Shown: piece by piece, positions 1-10,969 of the stretch
Layout of the letters: each line of letters begins with the position of its first letter
Position numbering within the stretch: the first letter of the stretch is position 1
Assembly: GCA_023159155.1 (NCBI GenBank)
Contig: JAJNNX010000006.1
Location: forward strand, 496,001-560,000
Source: Ustulina deusta
Lineage: Eukaryota > Ascomycota > Sordariomycetes > Xylariales > Xylariaceae
Length of the DNA stretch: 64,000 bases
Reading direction: 5' to 3'
The notes under the pieces: model-generated
Databases searched by the model: none
The model's input: only the letters and a program-made list of their open reading frames with translations
Told to the model about the DNA's origin: nothing
Position numbers and translations under genes: made by a program

Positions 1-1771
1 AAAGTAGACCTTCTTGATGCCAAGCTGGCGGAGAAGGGAGGCGCACATGACACAAGGCTCAACAGTGACGTATAGTACACACTCAGAGAGAATAGAACGG
101 TCAACAACGGGCGCTGGATGAAGCTTCTGGCCATAAGGATAGATGTGGCCGTCTTTGGGGTCAACGTCACCCCAGCTCGCATCATCGAGATCTATGTTGA
201 TATCAGTCACCGTGATATCGCCTGATTCTCGGCGAGAGAGCAATGCAGACAATGCCATGAATTCGGCATGTCGAGTACCGTTACGAGTAACATTAGTCGC
301 ATTCATTCCCTTAGCAATGACTCTTCCTCGATGCACAAGAACACAGCCAACCGGTGTCTCATTGGTTTTGAGAGCCAGGCCGCCCTATTTATTTCATCAG
401 TTTTATACTCTCAGACGTGATGATTAACACCGGATCAACAGCCAACGAAACTTCATGCGATGCGAACGTATGATGCATAGTAGCCCTGCTGGAGCAGATG
501 ATGAAAGTGGCAAATACTAGAGAGTGACTTACCATATCCAGGGCCTCTCGCATAAACCCGAGATGATATTCGCGCTCGGCTCTCTCTTCATCGGTCGTGG
601 GTTCAATCAACCCAGGTAAACCAGGAATCGGAGGCGTTTGAGATTCAGGTTGCGCACCTTGCAGCCGAGGCAGAATGGGAACTGCGACAACAAGAGGGAC
701 AGGCAATGCCGAAGCCTCAGCAGCAGAGGTGGTATCATTCAAAGTCCGCCGAACGGCTTGCTCGGAGGATGGTGTATCACCCAGTGTAAGACGATCAGCG
801 ACAACGTGGAGCTGCTCGGCCCCAGAGTAAGACGTGGAACTTTCGTCACACATCGTGTTAATTGCAGGGGCGGCGCTGGCGGAGTCGACCGCTGTGTCGC
901 TGCGGGTACCCGATTTCTGAGGCTCCCTCGTGTTGTCCGTCACAGCGAGGGGCGTCAGTGCTGGGGAGTCTGGTTGAGCAGCATGCGATACAGTACCGTC
1001 ACGCTTGAGGGGAGCAAGGTTCTCTTTTCTGTTACTAACAGGCTGGTGTTGCGGTATGGCTGGGTTGCGGCTGCGGACCCTATCACCTCGTCGTTTAAAC
1101 GAAGTAAACACGGGGCCGTTGGGGTGGTTTGGGGCGAAGCTCGTGTCACTCGAAGTATTGGAGTCTGGCTGGCTAGTAGAAGCGGGCCAGTCGTTGATTG
1201 TATCAGCAGTAGGAATGACGGGGGTCACAGGAGTCACGGTCGTAGCCTGGTGAATGGAGGATTTAGCACCACCCCGTCCCCGGCCAGCGCGCTTTTTCGT
1301 CATGTCTGCCGATTTGCGTTGCTGGTAGTCCTGGGATAATAATAAGCTGACAGTCTGATCGAGATCCGTGTCGTTGTCGGCGTTGTTGAGACCGTTGGGG
1401 GCGGTGTGATCTGGCAGGTCTTCGCCAGCGACCGAGTGTGACGAGTTCTGGTCATGCAGGCTGAGAGGAAACACGGATGGTGTGGAGGACGAGTTTGTTG
1501 TTGTTGATGTTCCCGTTGCTGTTCCTGTTGTTCTCGTCGTTGCTGGCCTCGTGTTTGTTATCGCCGCATCGGATAAAACAGATGCAGGTGAAGTAGGCGA
1601 GGTAGACGAAGCAGAGGGCAGTGGAGGCTTTGGCGATGGCACAGACGCAATGTCTTTCTTTGCAATTGCTTGAGTGAAGAAAGGCCAGATGCGGGTGAAA
1701 AGGAAGTGGAAGGGTGCAAACAGTGCCGACCAGAGGCTCAACACGTAACGCGAGAAATTGTGGCCCGCCAT
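1..1771 (-). CDS. TAD2: tRNA-specific adenosine-34 deaminase catalytic subunit Tad2 (3' end outside window)
   Basis: Catalytic half of the Tad2/Tad3 heterodimer that converts A34 to inosine in tRNA anticodons. Exon 1 runs 1771-533 and exon 2 from 384 off the left edge; the intron 385-532 opens with GTAAGT and splices in phase 0, joining FMREALDM to GGLALKTN. Seen directly: PVGCV, the zinc/catalytic HAE motif (His codon 267-269) and PCVMC (codons 43-57), in the order and spacing of the cytidine/deoxycytidylate deaminase fold. ATG 1771 is chosen because its context (CACAATGGC) is good and no better upstream ATG exists. The oddity is about 400 residues before the deaminase: a hydrophobic stretch at about residues 8-30, then Ser/Thr/Pro-rich, probably disordered sequence. 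Yeast Tad2 has almost no such extension. The deaminase identity is secure; the N-terminal limit is less so. Confidence 0.88.
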
Positions 1772-4227
1772 TGTGTTTTGTTTCTGCCTGCCTGGGGAGC
1801 GACTTCTTGTATTCTCTGTCTTGCTGCTGCTCTTTCTTCCTTCCTCAGCAACGCCGAACAATAGCACATCCACAGCTCGTACTCAATGATTGCACGCTAC
1901 CTAAGCAACTAGTTCATTGACTGGCAGCAAGTTTGCGAGGTACCTGGCATGTAGGTTAGGCAGGTATTATGGGCAGGGAATAACACAACCAACAAAAGCC
2001 ATAAACGGAAACCGAACAATGGCTACCGAACAATGGCTTTTTGAGACTGTCATAAGCAAACAATTGAGCAGAGGGTTATTTTTTCCAAATTGAGACATGT
2101 AAAAATAGGCTTGATGGATTCTTCTACGATAATAGTGCGAAGAGGGGTGCAGCCAAGGTAACTTGATCTACCTGGTAGAAGACAAGGCAGAAAATAGGGA
2201 ATGAAATGGGCAGATTGGTAGTCATAGGCCTGACTTGTATTAGCCAGCTTATTCGAAATAGAGGTGGGCAAGATGGTGAGGAAATCGATCTCAATGAGAA
2301 ATATAATACTTTGGTGTATAACTAGAAATAGCTTGTAGATCGCAAATGGGAATAAGTAGGGAAGATAAGTGAATATCTTATGAAGTCCCAAAGGAGAATA
2401 ACGAGCCAGCTCTGTTAAGGCTGATCAAGCAGGAGGTGAGCTTTCAAAAGCCTCCTCCATAGGTAAGTAGGTATGGAGGTAGGTAATTTTTTCTTGATGA
2501 ATCCCATAACAGGGAAAGTGGGGAGGTGGGGAGGTGGGGAGGTGGGGGAGGGGTGAAGACCTGAATTGTGGGGTGATAAGATGATAATGAGTAGAAGACA
2601 TACCTAGGTACCTAGGTAAGTACCTAATTTCGGTTTTATGGACTAAACCGAGTTATTGTTGTGCTAAGTACCTATATATGTAATTAGGTAGCTGTCTTAA
2701 CACCCAATTTGAAAGTCATCTTTGAATAATACTTAGGTAATCAGCAATAAATCTATACTCTATGTGTACTGATGTGGATAAGCGCTATATGAAGCATTAA
2801 AACTTATGTGTAGAACTTTCAAGCAACTGTCTGAAGGTTAGTAGTCTAGGTACATATGCAGGTAAGTACTTAGGTGCTACCAACATGAAGTAGGTACCTA
2901 ATCTATGTAGATTATTAATGCAGTAACAGTCTGCTTAAGTAGTACCTAGGTAGTGCCCACCAAAAGGACATCTGAATGTCAGCTACCTGGTAATTACACA
3001 CCCAATGCACTACTGAAGTATCATTCATGGGATCAACGATTGCTTGTATTTGTTGTCTCCCAAACCCACTTCATGATGGCACCCGGACGATGCCCTTTAC
3101 AACTACGATATGCAAGTGTGTCGAGGGTTCTGGAATCATTATTTTTACGTGCCAGACAGCACCCCAATCTACACAAAATATGACAGTCAAGTTTTGCACT
3201 CATCTAGATGGTCAGTCTCGAAGAATTTACCGACACTTTCTCTACCTAATACAGCTTCTGGTCCGGGACAAATCTGAAATTTGGCCTTGGAGCATCCTGT
3301 CAGAAGGAATGTATACCGCGGAAGGCATTTCGGCCTTTTTTTCAGCTAGATCATCGCAGGAATCGGCGCCCTCTACTATAGCCAGCGCTTATTAAGGATC
3401 GCTTAGTCGCGTAATCCCTAGCTACCTAGGTTAGATCTACGACATGGATGGGCGAGATGAGGGAATTCAGCGTCCCAGGAAACACGCTGGCTGCAAGCTA
3501 TTGTATCTGGTGAGCTACTCTAGGTGAAGGAAGTAGTGTATCCTAATCATGCATAGTTAACTAGCATATCAATAGGCATCAATGTACATCCAGAAAGAAA
3601 AGCGGTGTGATACATACGCCGCTGTCTTTCCTCCCTAATCTCGCAAAGACAGGCCGTCCATTTCGCCAGAATGGAAGTTTTGTTTGCTCGATGGGTTAGA
3701 AACCACATATACAGGCCCAACCACATATGCTAGAGCTTCTAATTGGGTATTGGAAGACGCCTGGAGCCGAACCCATGCGCCTGGGTGTGAACCGTAAGGG
3801 GAAATCCCCTAAATATAGCATAGCGGACGATAATTAAGCCTAGGGCATATCAAACCTTGGGAATCTTCCACCGACTCTGTTCAATATTACTTATTCTAAG
3901 TGCTCTTAGTTCAGTCCCAGGCCTTCGCATGCTCATTATCCAAGCATTGCATATCACGGTGCAGGAAAATTGGCGACGTCGTTGGATATCCTACTAGATA
4001 GTAGAAATTACAAGGGCACCCGTTCGCTCCCGGTATCGTATCCTAAACAAGCCACTCGAAACCCTCAATTCGACTACCGAAAGATAAACCTAAACTGTTT
4101 GCCCCGATCCAAATGAGCAACCCTATTTCCCTACCCCTCCTGTTCGCCATCTCAGTCTTGAAATCCCTCAAGGGGAACAACATAACGCTATAACAACAAA
4201 GTCAGCTGGGATCGCCAAGTCCGGATT
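1772..4227. other. Intergenic spacer without a supportable gene
   Basis: Upstream region of TAD2 and downstream region of the hydrolase relic. It holds a G-rich tandem array near 2518-2553 and many copies or fragments of TACCTAGGTA (for example around 2603-2615 and 2943-2953). Short open frames here have no recognisable protein character. Confidence 0.6.
2518..2553 (+). repeat. G-rich GGGGAGGT tandem array
   Basis: Four to five consecutive GGGGAGGT-type units followed by GGGGGAGGGG. The spacing of the G-runs fits a potential G-quadruplex on the + strand. It lies in an intergenic spacer. Confidence 0.8.
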
Positions 4228-4990
4228 CAACAATCTCTGAGCTCGACGCCTGCATTGCCTCTATCGTATCCATCGTCGCCATAAGCAGCAGCAAGCGGAC
4301 TAATCGGGACATGTTTCCCGGGCACAGCAGTGCTTTTCATCGCGGGAACCCTTCCATATCCGTCGGCGCGGACTAGTTTCCGGCCGTTGAGGAGATGGAG
4401 CATCAGACTCTCGAAGGTATCGATATCTAGAAACATGTTAGGACTCGAAATCCTTACGTTCATCATTATAGAACCTGCTAGGCCACACGAGAGAGGGAGA
4501 CTTGGGAACTAGGCATGGGAGGTTTTGCTTAGTGCACACCGCGTACGGTGCGGAAACGTCCCTCCCCCGCCCCGCACCCCCATACCCAACGCCCCCGTCG
4601 ACGCCCCCGGCGCACCGAGCCGCAGAGGCGAAACCCCTCAGCATGCAGCGTAGTAACAATGAAAAGATCGCGATTCACCTCCTCCTCTACAAGGCGATTG
4701 AAGTGATCCTCGTGGCAATGACTCGGGAGCACGAGGTCAAGAGGAGGGAGCTCCTGGAGGTCGACGGCCGGCGTGTCGTCGCCGGTATGTGGAAGTTAGG
4801 AGTCCGTTAGGCTTCGCAGGTCATGCAATTCGCTGATGGCCGTCGCGTTCCCGATCAAGTAATGCACTTGCAACTTTCGTATTTCGCTCCGGATGTAGAT
4901 GTAGATGCAGATGAGGAATAGCCCCAGGAAGAAGAGAGAGAAGACGGAGACATGTGCGAGATAGATAGCGCATCGGACGCACCATCTAGG
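4228..4990 (-). pseudogene. Relic of a metallo-beta-lactamase-fold hydrolase
   Basis: Read right to left, pieces of one fungal metallo-hydrolase appear in order. First comes a hydrophobic N-terminal segment (about 4965-4900). Next is YLIGNATAISEL...LTDS, then an in-frame TAA at 4796-4798. The same frame then gives TPAVDLQELPPLD and the metal-binding HCHEDH motif (codons 4703-4720), followed by DLFIVTT. A different frame gives DIDTFESL...GRK and then PGKHVP (about 4303-4325). These match the family's N-terminal strand, HxHxDH metal site and the late PGKHVP segment. The stop, an apparent loss of about 20 residues after LTDS, and the frame change argue for a dead gene rather than one with introns. 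The family is that of fungal L-ascorbate-6-P-lactonase/NAPE-PLD-like hydrolases; the original substrate is unknown. Confidence 0.7.
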
Positions 4991-5825
4991 TTAGATCTCC
5001 GGGTCCAGATTTACGAACTTAGGTAACTACCCTACTTTCCCTCTTTTCTAATGCAATCCGCAGATCGCTACTTCCAGCTACAATAGTTGAATAGGTGAAT
5101 GAATACTAGGTACATGTCTCATTCTTTTATACCCATGATTCTGAATTCGCCATCGAATATGCTTGGCAATTTCTGGGAGCATGTGGCTCTGTCATGACAT
5201 AATCTATCTTCCATAGGGAAGGAAGATGATGTGTTCAGGCTCGGTCTCAGAATTTGCGGTACTAGAGATATAGAACGACACCAGAGAGCGCATGACTTGG
5301 GAGGCAATGGATTCTTACATTATCCAATAGTAAGTGGTATAGAATCGCTGAACACGGTGTAGGTCATCCTCACCAGAATGGTTCATATGATTGTTTATCA
5401 CCCGTAGGCTAGCATCTTGAAGGGCAGTTGTAACAAGTGAGACTCACGCTGAGTTTATGTCACGCAAATCGAAGCTAATGAGTTTATAAAAGAAGCAGTT
5501 GGGACTTCGTATTGATCCGATCTAAGTAGAGAGATAAATATGAGGTTGTCTTAAGACATTAACCCTTCAAGTCTCGTCTTAAAGAACATCATCATCGCGT
5601 CGGTACGACTCAAGCTGGACCGAAGTACCCCAACTCCCCCTCCTTCCTCCAAGAAGTTCTTCACTCTGTTCAATGCAATCAGGGTATCATCTGGCTTTAG
5701 GAAAATATATCTTCAGCAGAAACGACAGCGCTAACTATAGATAATGCTATAAATACACAGTTTTGCGGAGAGAAAGCAGCACGGAGCCTAGTCGCGTTTG
5801 GACGGTAATTCGTCACTAGCTTTCC
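4991..5825. other. Intergenic spacer
   Basis: AT-leaning sequence downstream of the Cys-rich gene at 5826; no gene, RNA or mobile element recognised. Confidence 0.5.
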
Positions 5826-8474
5826 TTAGACAAGTGGTGTGACAGCCCATCTCTGGAGCCTTCGGGGTGGTTCTGGACGGGAGAATTCAGTCGTGGACGA
5901 AGTCCGAGGATGTGCCTCGGGCATTGACCTCTTTGCAAGGTCGCATCGTACCACGTGCACGATCTTGCTATATCTAGCCTTTGAACCGTTGGTGATGTGG
6001 ATATGAAGTCGCCTGATGTCGGGAAACATGTGTGAGGGGGAGAGATTGGATGACTGCCTGTTCGTACTAGGCGAGGAAGTAGGCTGTTCAAGTTGGATAC
6101 AACCAGTAAAGATTGGCAATGCGCCCATTGGAAGGAAGGAGACAAGCGGCGAGAGCACAAATAGTGCAATGCAGAATAGAAGCACGGCTGTCATGTACCT
6201 GGCACCGGTGACTGCACCGGCGCCTAGTACAACTGGCTGTACAGATTTGATAAGACCATTGCTTCTCGTGAGAGTCGAATGGAACGATGAAAGTGATACC
6301 GCCAACGAGATGACACCGAGGCCAGTAATCATAGGTATTGTTGGTAGAGTGCCAGGCAACGCCAACTGGTTAGCTAGAGCAGGGAAGCTCTGCCTCGCTC
6401 CAGTCGGGTACTGCAATTCACGGCCCGAATTCCGTGGTACGGCCAAGCCACGATCCTGTTTACCAAGGTGGTATATCGCGTCAATTGAGACTCTCCTTGG
6501 CTTCAAGATTGCCTGCGAGTTCATTTTACTGGTGGACGGTCTCATCGCGATGGGTGACGGTGACAAACTTTCCGAGGATTGCGGAACCTGCCAGGCGGGG
6601 GTATGGGCTGTCGTTGTACAATGGATACAGTGCCGGTTATCCTGTGATACGTTTAGTTCGAGTCCCAGTGGAGAGAGTGGACTGCTTCTTACCTTCTCAA
6701 GTAACACCTGCGTGGGAAGACTTGATTCAGTGGCGGCACTGACTCTTGACTCGATACGGCTCGGGCCATCCCGGCCACGGGATCGGTCTATGTAGGGCTG
6801 CGGGGACGGCGAGCCGATACGCGTGACAGAACGAACCGCAGTTGCACTTGAATGAAGGGACAAACCCCCTTCGGCTCCTGGCTGATCGCCCCTTTGGCGC
6901 TCAGCGCAATGTTCCTCAGTACCATATTCTGCGGTGTCCAGTACAATTGGCGATTGCAACCTGCCACGATCTGACAGTGGCCGTGATGACGCCTGCTCGT
7001 ATAACGCCTCGCGTCCAAAGTGGCCGTCTGATGTGACAGTGTCAAGGAGTGATGTTCCAGGACCCGTCACCATTGCCAAGGGACTAGACCTAGCTTGTCT
7101 ATCACAAGTGAAGTTGGCATGCTGAGAATCATGTGCTCTGCCATCACCAGCCACATTGGCTACCGCCATGCTGTCTGACCACTGATTCATGTGGTTCGAT
7201 ATGCCATGGAAGATGCCGTCTCCAACTGCGTCAGATATTGCGTTCTGTCGATATGTCGTCTCATCACAGGCCGCGTTGTCACTAATAAGTCTGAACGCTG
7301 CCCCATTGTTTGCGGCTTCTTGGCGCGTGTCGGTACGCTTTTGACGGTGACGATCTCGTCGTTGTGATTGAATAGGCGAGGCGGTAACTTCCTTCATCAA
7401 TTCAAGATCTTCGTCTAAGAACGATGATTGCGGAGAATATAGGTTGAAATCCACGTAATTGCTTCCAGGCTCTACTCCTCCCGGGTTTAGGTATGGTAGA
7501 ATCGGCCAATGGTCATGACCCTCAGTAGTGTTGTCGGTTATATTTATATCCCGGTCAATCGGGGTAATTGGTAGTTGTGATGGCGAAGTAGAAGAAGAAG
7601 AGAATGACGCAGTAGTAGCCGGTGAGAAGAAGCCAGCCGGGTCAAGGAAGAAGTCATAGTCGTATGGAATCGCCTCTGTTGGTTCCTCGTCGTATTGAAT
7701 GAACTGGTCCCATTCCATGGAGAAACCATCTGTGGGAACGTTCAGAGATTCCGCGAAAGGGTTGAGTGATGAGGATGAGGCGGAAAAGATTTGATCGAAT
7801 TCGGTACTCATTGAGACCTGTTTGGTAGCTATTTGTGGAGGTGCTGCTGCCGGCCGGGGATTTCTGCTCGCCTTCTTCGTTATCTTTCCGGAAGATGTGC
7901 CAGCAGCGGGCCTCTTGTGACTAGGGTCGCACTTCGTCTTCTTTCTCCTGCAAGAGTCGCAAGCCTTAATTATCCTCATCAAGTGGGCATGGTCCCTCTG
8001 CTCCTTAGTTTTGCAGCCACGCGACGCAGAGTTCGTCACATCCTGGCCGTCCTTGGTCATGATCTTCATACCCGGCAAATTGGAGAAGTCATTGGAAGCA
8101 GTGGCCTTCTTAGCGGATGACGGGGAAACTACCCGGGACGAGGTGCTGTTCCATTGGTTCTCAGACATGGCAGGAGAAGTAGTAAAACTGGAGTGGTAGC
8201 CAGAATCCATCGTGGGGGATGTGTTGGTGGAACCGAGAGTTGGGTAAACCATGAAAAACTTGAAGAGATCGCCCGTAGCCATGGCATACTCGAAGAATTC
8301 CATGGAAACAGCAGCCCTCTTCTCGGGTATCGAGGCGTCTCCGGGAATGTAAGCATCAATCATCTCATCTAATTGCTTGGATCCCATCGCAGGAAAGAAT
8401 TGCAAGGGAGAACCGATGGTGGGCTGATGGACGGAAAATCCCATGAGGGAGTTGACAGAGTTATTGCGAGACAT
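5826..8474 (-). CDS. Conserved fungal protein with a half Zn2Cys6-like motif and C-terminal hydrophobic segment
   Basis: A single uninterrupted frame of 882 residues from ATG 8474; the frame opens a little upstream only through a GTG codon. Residues about 30-80 form a helical, probably conserved block (KQLDEMIDAYIPGD...FFEYAM). At residues 171-185 lies ACDSCRRKKTKCDPS, that is CxxC-x6-C. This is the basic first half of a Zn2Cys6 binuclear cluster, but the second three cysteines are absent. Long Ser/Pro/Gln-rich acidic stretches follow. Near residues 740-805 are one or two hydrophobic segments (TAVLLFCIALFVLSPLVSF and a weaker one before it), then a basic tail. Family knowledge suggests a fungal regulatory protein, but the partial cluster makes DNA binding uncertain. 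Membrane anchoring is inference. It sits in tandem with another Cys-rich, membrane-ended gene at 10970-12771. Confidence 0.75.
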   Translation of the reverse strand: MSRNNSVNSLMGFSVHQPTIGSPLQFFPAMGSKQLDEMIDAYIPGDASIPEKRAAVSMEFFEYAMATGDLFKFFMVYPTLGSTNTSPTMDSGYHSSFTTSPAMSENQWNSTSSRVVSPSSAKKATASNDFSNLPGMKIMTKDGQDVTNSASRGCKTKEQRDHAHLMRIIKACDSCRRKKTKCDPSHKRPAAGTSSGKITKKASRNPRPAAAPPQIATKQVSMSTEFDQIFSASSSSLNPFAESLNVPTDGFSMEWDQFIQYDEEPTEAIPYDYDFFLDPAGFFSPATTASFSSSSTSPSQLPITPIDRDINITDNTTEGHDHWPILPYLNPGGVEPGSNYVDFNLYSPQSSFLDEDLELMKEVTASPIQSQRRDRHRQKRTDTRQEAANNGAAFRLISDNAACDETTYRQNAISDAVGDGIFHGISNHMNQWSDSMAVANVAGDGRAHDSQHANFTCDRQARSSPLAMVTGPGTSLLDTVTSDGHFGREALYEQASSRPLSDRGRLQSPIVLDTAEYGTEEHCAERQRGDQPGAEGGLSLHSSATAVRSVTRIGSPSPQPYIDRSRGRDGPSRIESRVSAATESSLPTQVLLEKVRSSPLSPLGLELNVSQDNRHCIHCTTTAHTPAWQVPQSSESLSPSPIAMRPSTSKMNSQAILKPRRVSIDAIYHLGKQDRGLAVPRNSGRELQYPTGARQSFPALANQLALPGTLPTIPMITGLGVISLAVSLSSFHSTLTRSNGLIKSVQPVVLGAGAVTGARYMTAVLLFCIALFVLSPLVSFLPMGALPIFTGCIQLEQPTSSPSTNRQSSNLSPSHMFPDIRRLHIHITNGSKARYSKIVHVVRCDLAKRSMPEAHPRTSSTTEFSRPEPPRRLQRWAVTPLV

Positions 8475-10969
8475 GGCGGCAGTTAAATTGTTAGTTACGT
8501 TGGAAATGTCGTTGGAGTACACCTTGAATCAGGCGTCTGTGAATGGCCCCAGCAGGGTGGACAGCGTATCACCGGCACCCGGGAACACCGACACGCGAGG
8601 GACTGCAGTGTCGCCAACTCGGGGGCTGGACAGGGTCAAGACTATGTGGAATGTGGTGTCTGGATTGGTGTATCGAGTGATCACCGCCGGCTACTTAATT
8701 TCTTAGTTGAGAGCTGTCACTAGTTGCCAACGAGAAAAGCATACCAGAACTGGTAGTCTAGGTTCTGGCGTGAGACCAGGGATGAGGTAGGACAGGGTCT
8801 CGTGGGTGTATGTACTTGGTTGAGATGGTCTGATGACCGCCGGTACACGTTGGGGGCAGTACGAAGGCGGGTAGATGTAAGAGAGTGAATATCTACAGGA
8901 GCGTATGGAAATGCCGAAGTGTAGGCTAGGGGATCGACTAGCCGTGATAGGGATGGGATGACAACTATCGCTGCCTTGTCTCCAAGAAGATGGAGAAGTT
9001 GCGTGTTGTATCGAACGAGATGGATGGAGGAAAACGAGGGAAAGGGAGGGAAGAAGGTTGCGGTCGGGAGGGAGTCACCAACGGATATTTCAAGTCCTGA
9101 CTGAGGCCGCATTCTGGTGACTTGGAGGCACTGCAAGCGATGAAGCTGGGCGGAGCAGCGCGCCATCTGCAAGTGAAATTCCCGGTGGGGACCCGGCGAG
9201 ACGAAACAGGTAACCTAGCGTCGTGCTAGTGGACACCGGACCAATGACCAGGTTGAATTCCCAGCGGCCTGTCTGCTGCGGAACCAGCCCAGTCCTGGTT
9301 ACCTCGCTCAGAGTGGTGTTAGTGTTTCCGCCCGTCTCCCGCTGCAAACTCGCTGTAATTCTGCCTCGTCGACTAACAGTGGGGCGCAGAGGGAGCTGGA
9401 TGCCGGCTCGACACTGGCTGAAGACTGGCTGCACTCGCCGGCCGTCCGGCTGCCTGAGGCATCCATGCCTCGGCGAGCGTAATAAAACGAACATTTGAGG
9501 ATGACTGTGACTCAAAATGATGCTGACCCGCCTTTTGCGTGTGAAGACGGCCCCCAAAACCCAGATAGGACCTGCACTCCCGCATTGTTCGTCGTCTCGA
9601 ATGGATACCTACCTATCCACACTGCCTTCCGAGTGTGTGGCCTTTTGGAGTCTTAGGCAACAAGTCCGAGAGACCAGGATTGGAGAATAAATATGATAAG
9701 TAACGGATGGATGTTTCTTGATGAATGCAATTGAGAATCGAGTCGCAGCTAATGTATGGAAGTCTCCATGTTGTGACGATTGCATCCACTTGGATGAGGC
9801 GATATCAATTGAGAAGCTACCGTAACGATATGTAACTAGGACTATTGTACTACTATCGATACTGTCGTGGGGAACGTCTATAGTTTATCGCATCACGCAA
9901 ACGGTAGTATTCCCTAGCTTCAGTATAGGTAAGCGTGCGTTGCGAGTGAAGCCTCTTACGCTGCCTGCATGCGCCACTTCTCCTGCACAACATCTTCGTG
10001 AGAGTCACCTTGAAACCTCTCTCTCACAGGCTGGATACTAGGCAAAGATAAACAGTTTGTATTTCAACATCACATTATGCCTCTCTGGCATACAATCAAT
10101 CCCCTCACGGCGCCCTCTGGCTCCACGCATTGGCGCATTATTCCCCGAGGGGCCGTCATGAAGGTGTCGACTAGGTAGTCTCCAACCTATCACCATTTTT
10201 ACCCCACACTAAACCACAGACATACCTAGGGAGGGCTAGATAGATCTGCAGTAGAGATCCCTATAGGGCCAGAAGGGTGTAGCGTATATCCTTGGAGGCA
10301 AAGAGAATAGGTATGGTGCATGCAGGCAAGTCGAGCCATGGTGTAGCGCGAAGGGCTGAGTCACTCTGCTACCATCTACAATGCAATGCAAGTTTTGTTG
10401 TATATCCCTATGACTCAATCGACGAGTACTACATTAGGATACCCGATAGGTTCGTGCGCCGGTCCAACATACACACATACACACACTGAATAGGTACCTA
10501 GCCATTCGCACTACGGGGAGGTCCCCAGGTAGGTATTGCATGAACCACAGGCCACATGTTTTAAAAGAACAAGGGCGGGAGTGACAAGCCAGTGGAAATT
10601 CTACCTAGCTGCCAGCCCTATGCACGAAGTTGTCCCGTACATTGCACGCTCTTTAACAAGGTTTGTTCGTCTGAATTCCAATTGCCCGGTCCTGCCGTTT
10701 CTCTCATTAAGTCTGCATAACTGTGTAGATGCCCTTTCTAGCCTCGGGTATTTGGCGGGTCCTGTTTTCCAGAAATCCATGACGGCACATACATCTAAGT
10801 ACCCAGAATACGCCGTCGCTGACCTCGATATTATCTTCCTCTGTACGCAGCTCGCCAAGAAAAAAACAAAGAAGAAGAAGAATAAGAATAAGAAGGGAAA
10901 AGATAAGATACACCAATAAACACACACGGAAAATAGCTAGACAACGGAAGCTAAGGCGTGTAGATTATT
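8475..10969. other. Long upstream region of the Cys-rich gene, no supportable CDS
   Basis: About 2.5 kb between two same-strand genes. It probably contains the promoter and a long 5' leader of the gene starting at 8474 and the 3' region of the gene ending at 10970. A purine-rich AAGAAG-type tract lies at about 10858-10912. Open frames here are short, overlap each other on both strands and show no domain. Confidence 0.5.

Noticed and set aside
638..1339. 233-codon frame on the plus strand
   Set aside because: Antisense shadow of the TAD2 N-terminal extension, without domain features.
9090..9557. Open frame of about 155 codons on the minus strand upstream of the half-Zn2Cys6 gene
   Set aside because: Overlapped by equally long frames on the other strand, with no domain or fungal codon character; treated as leader or promoter sequence.
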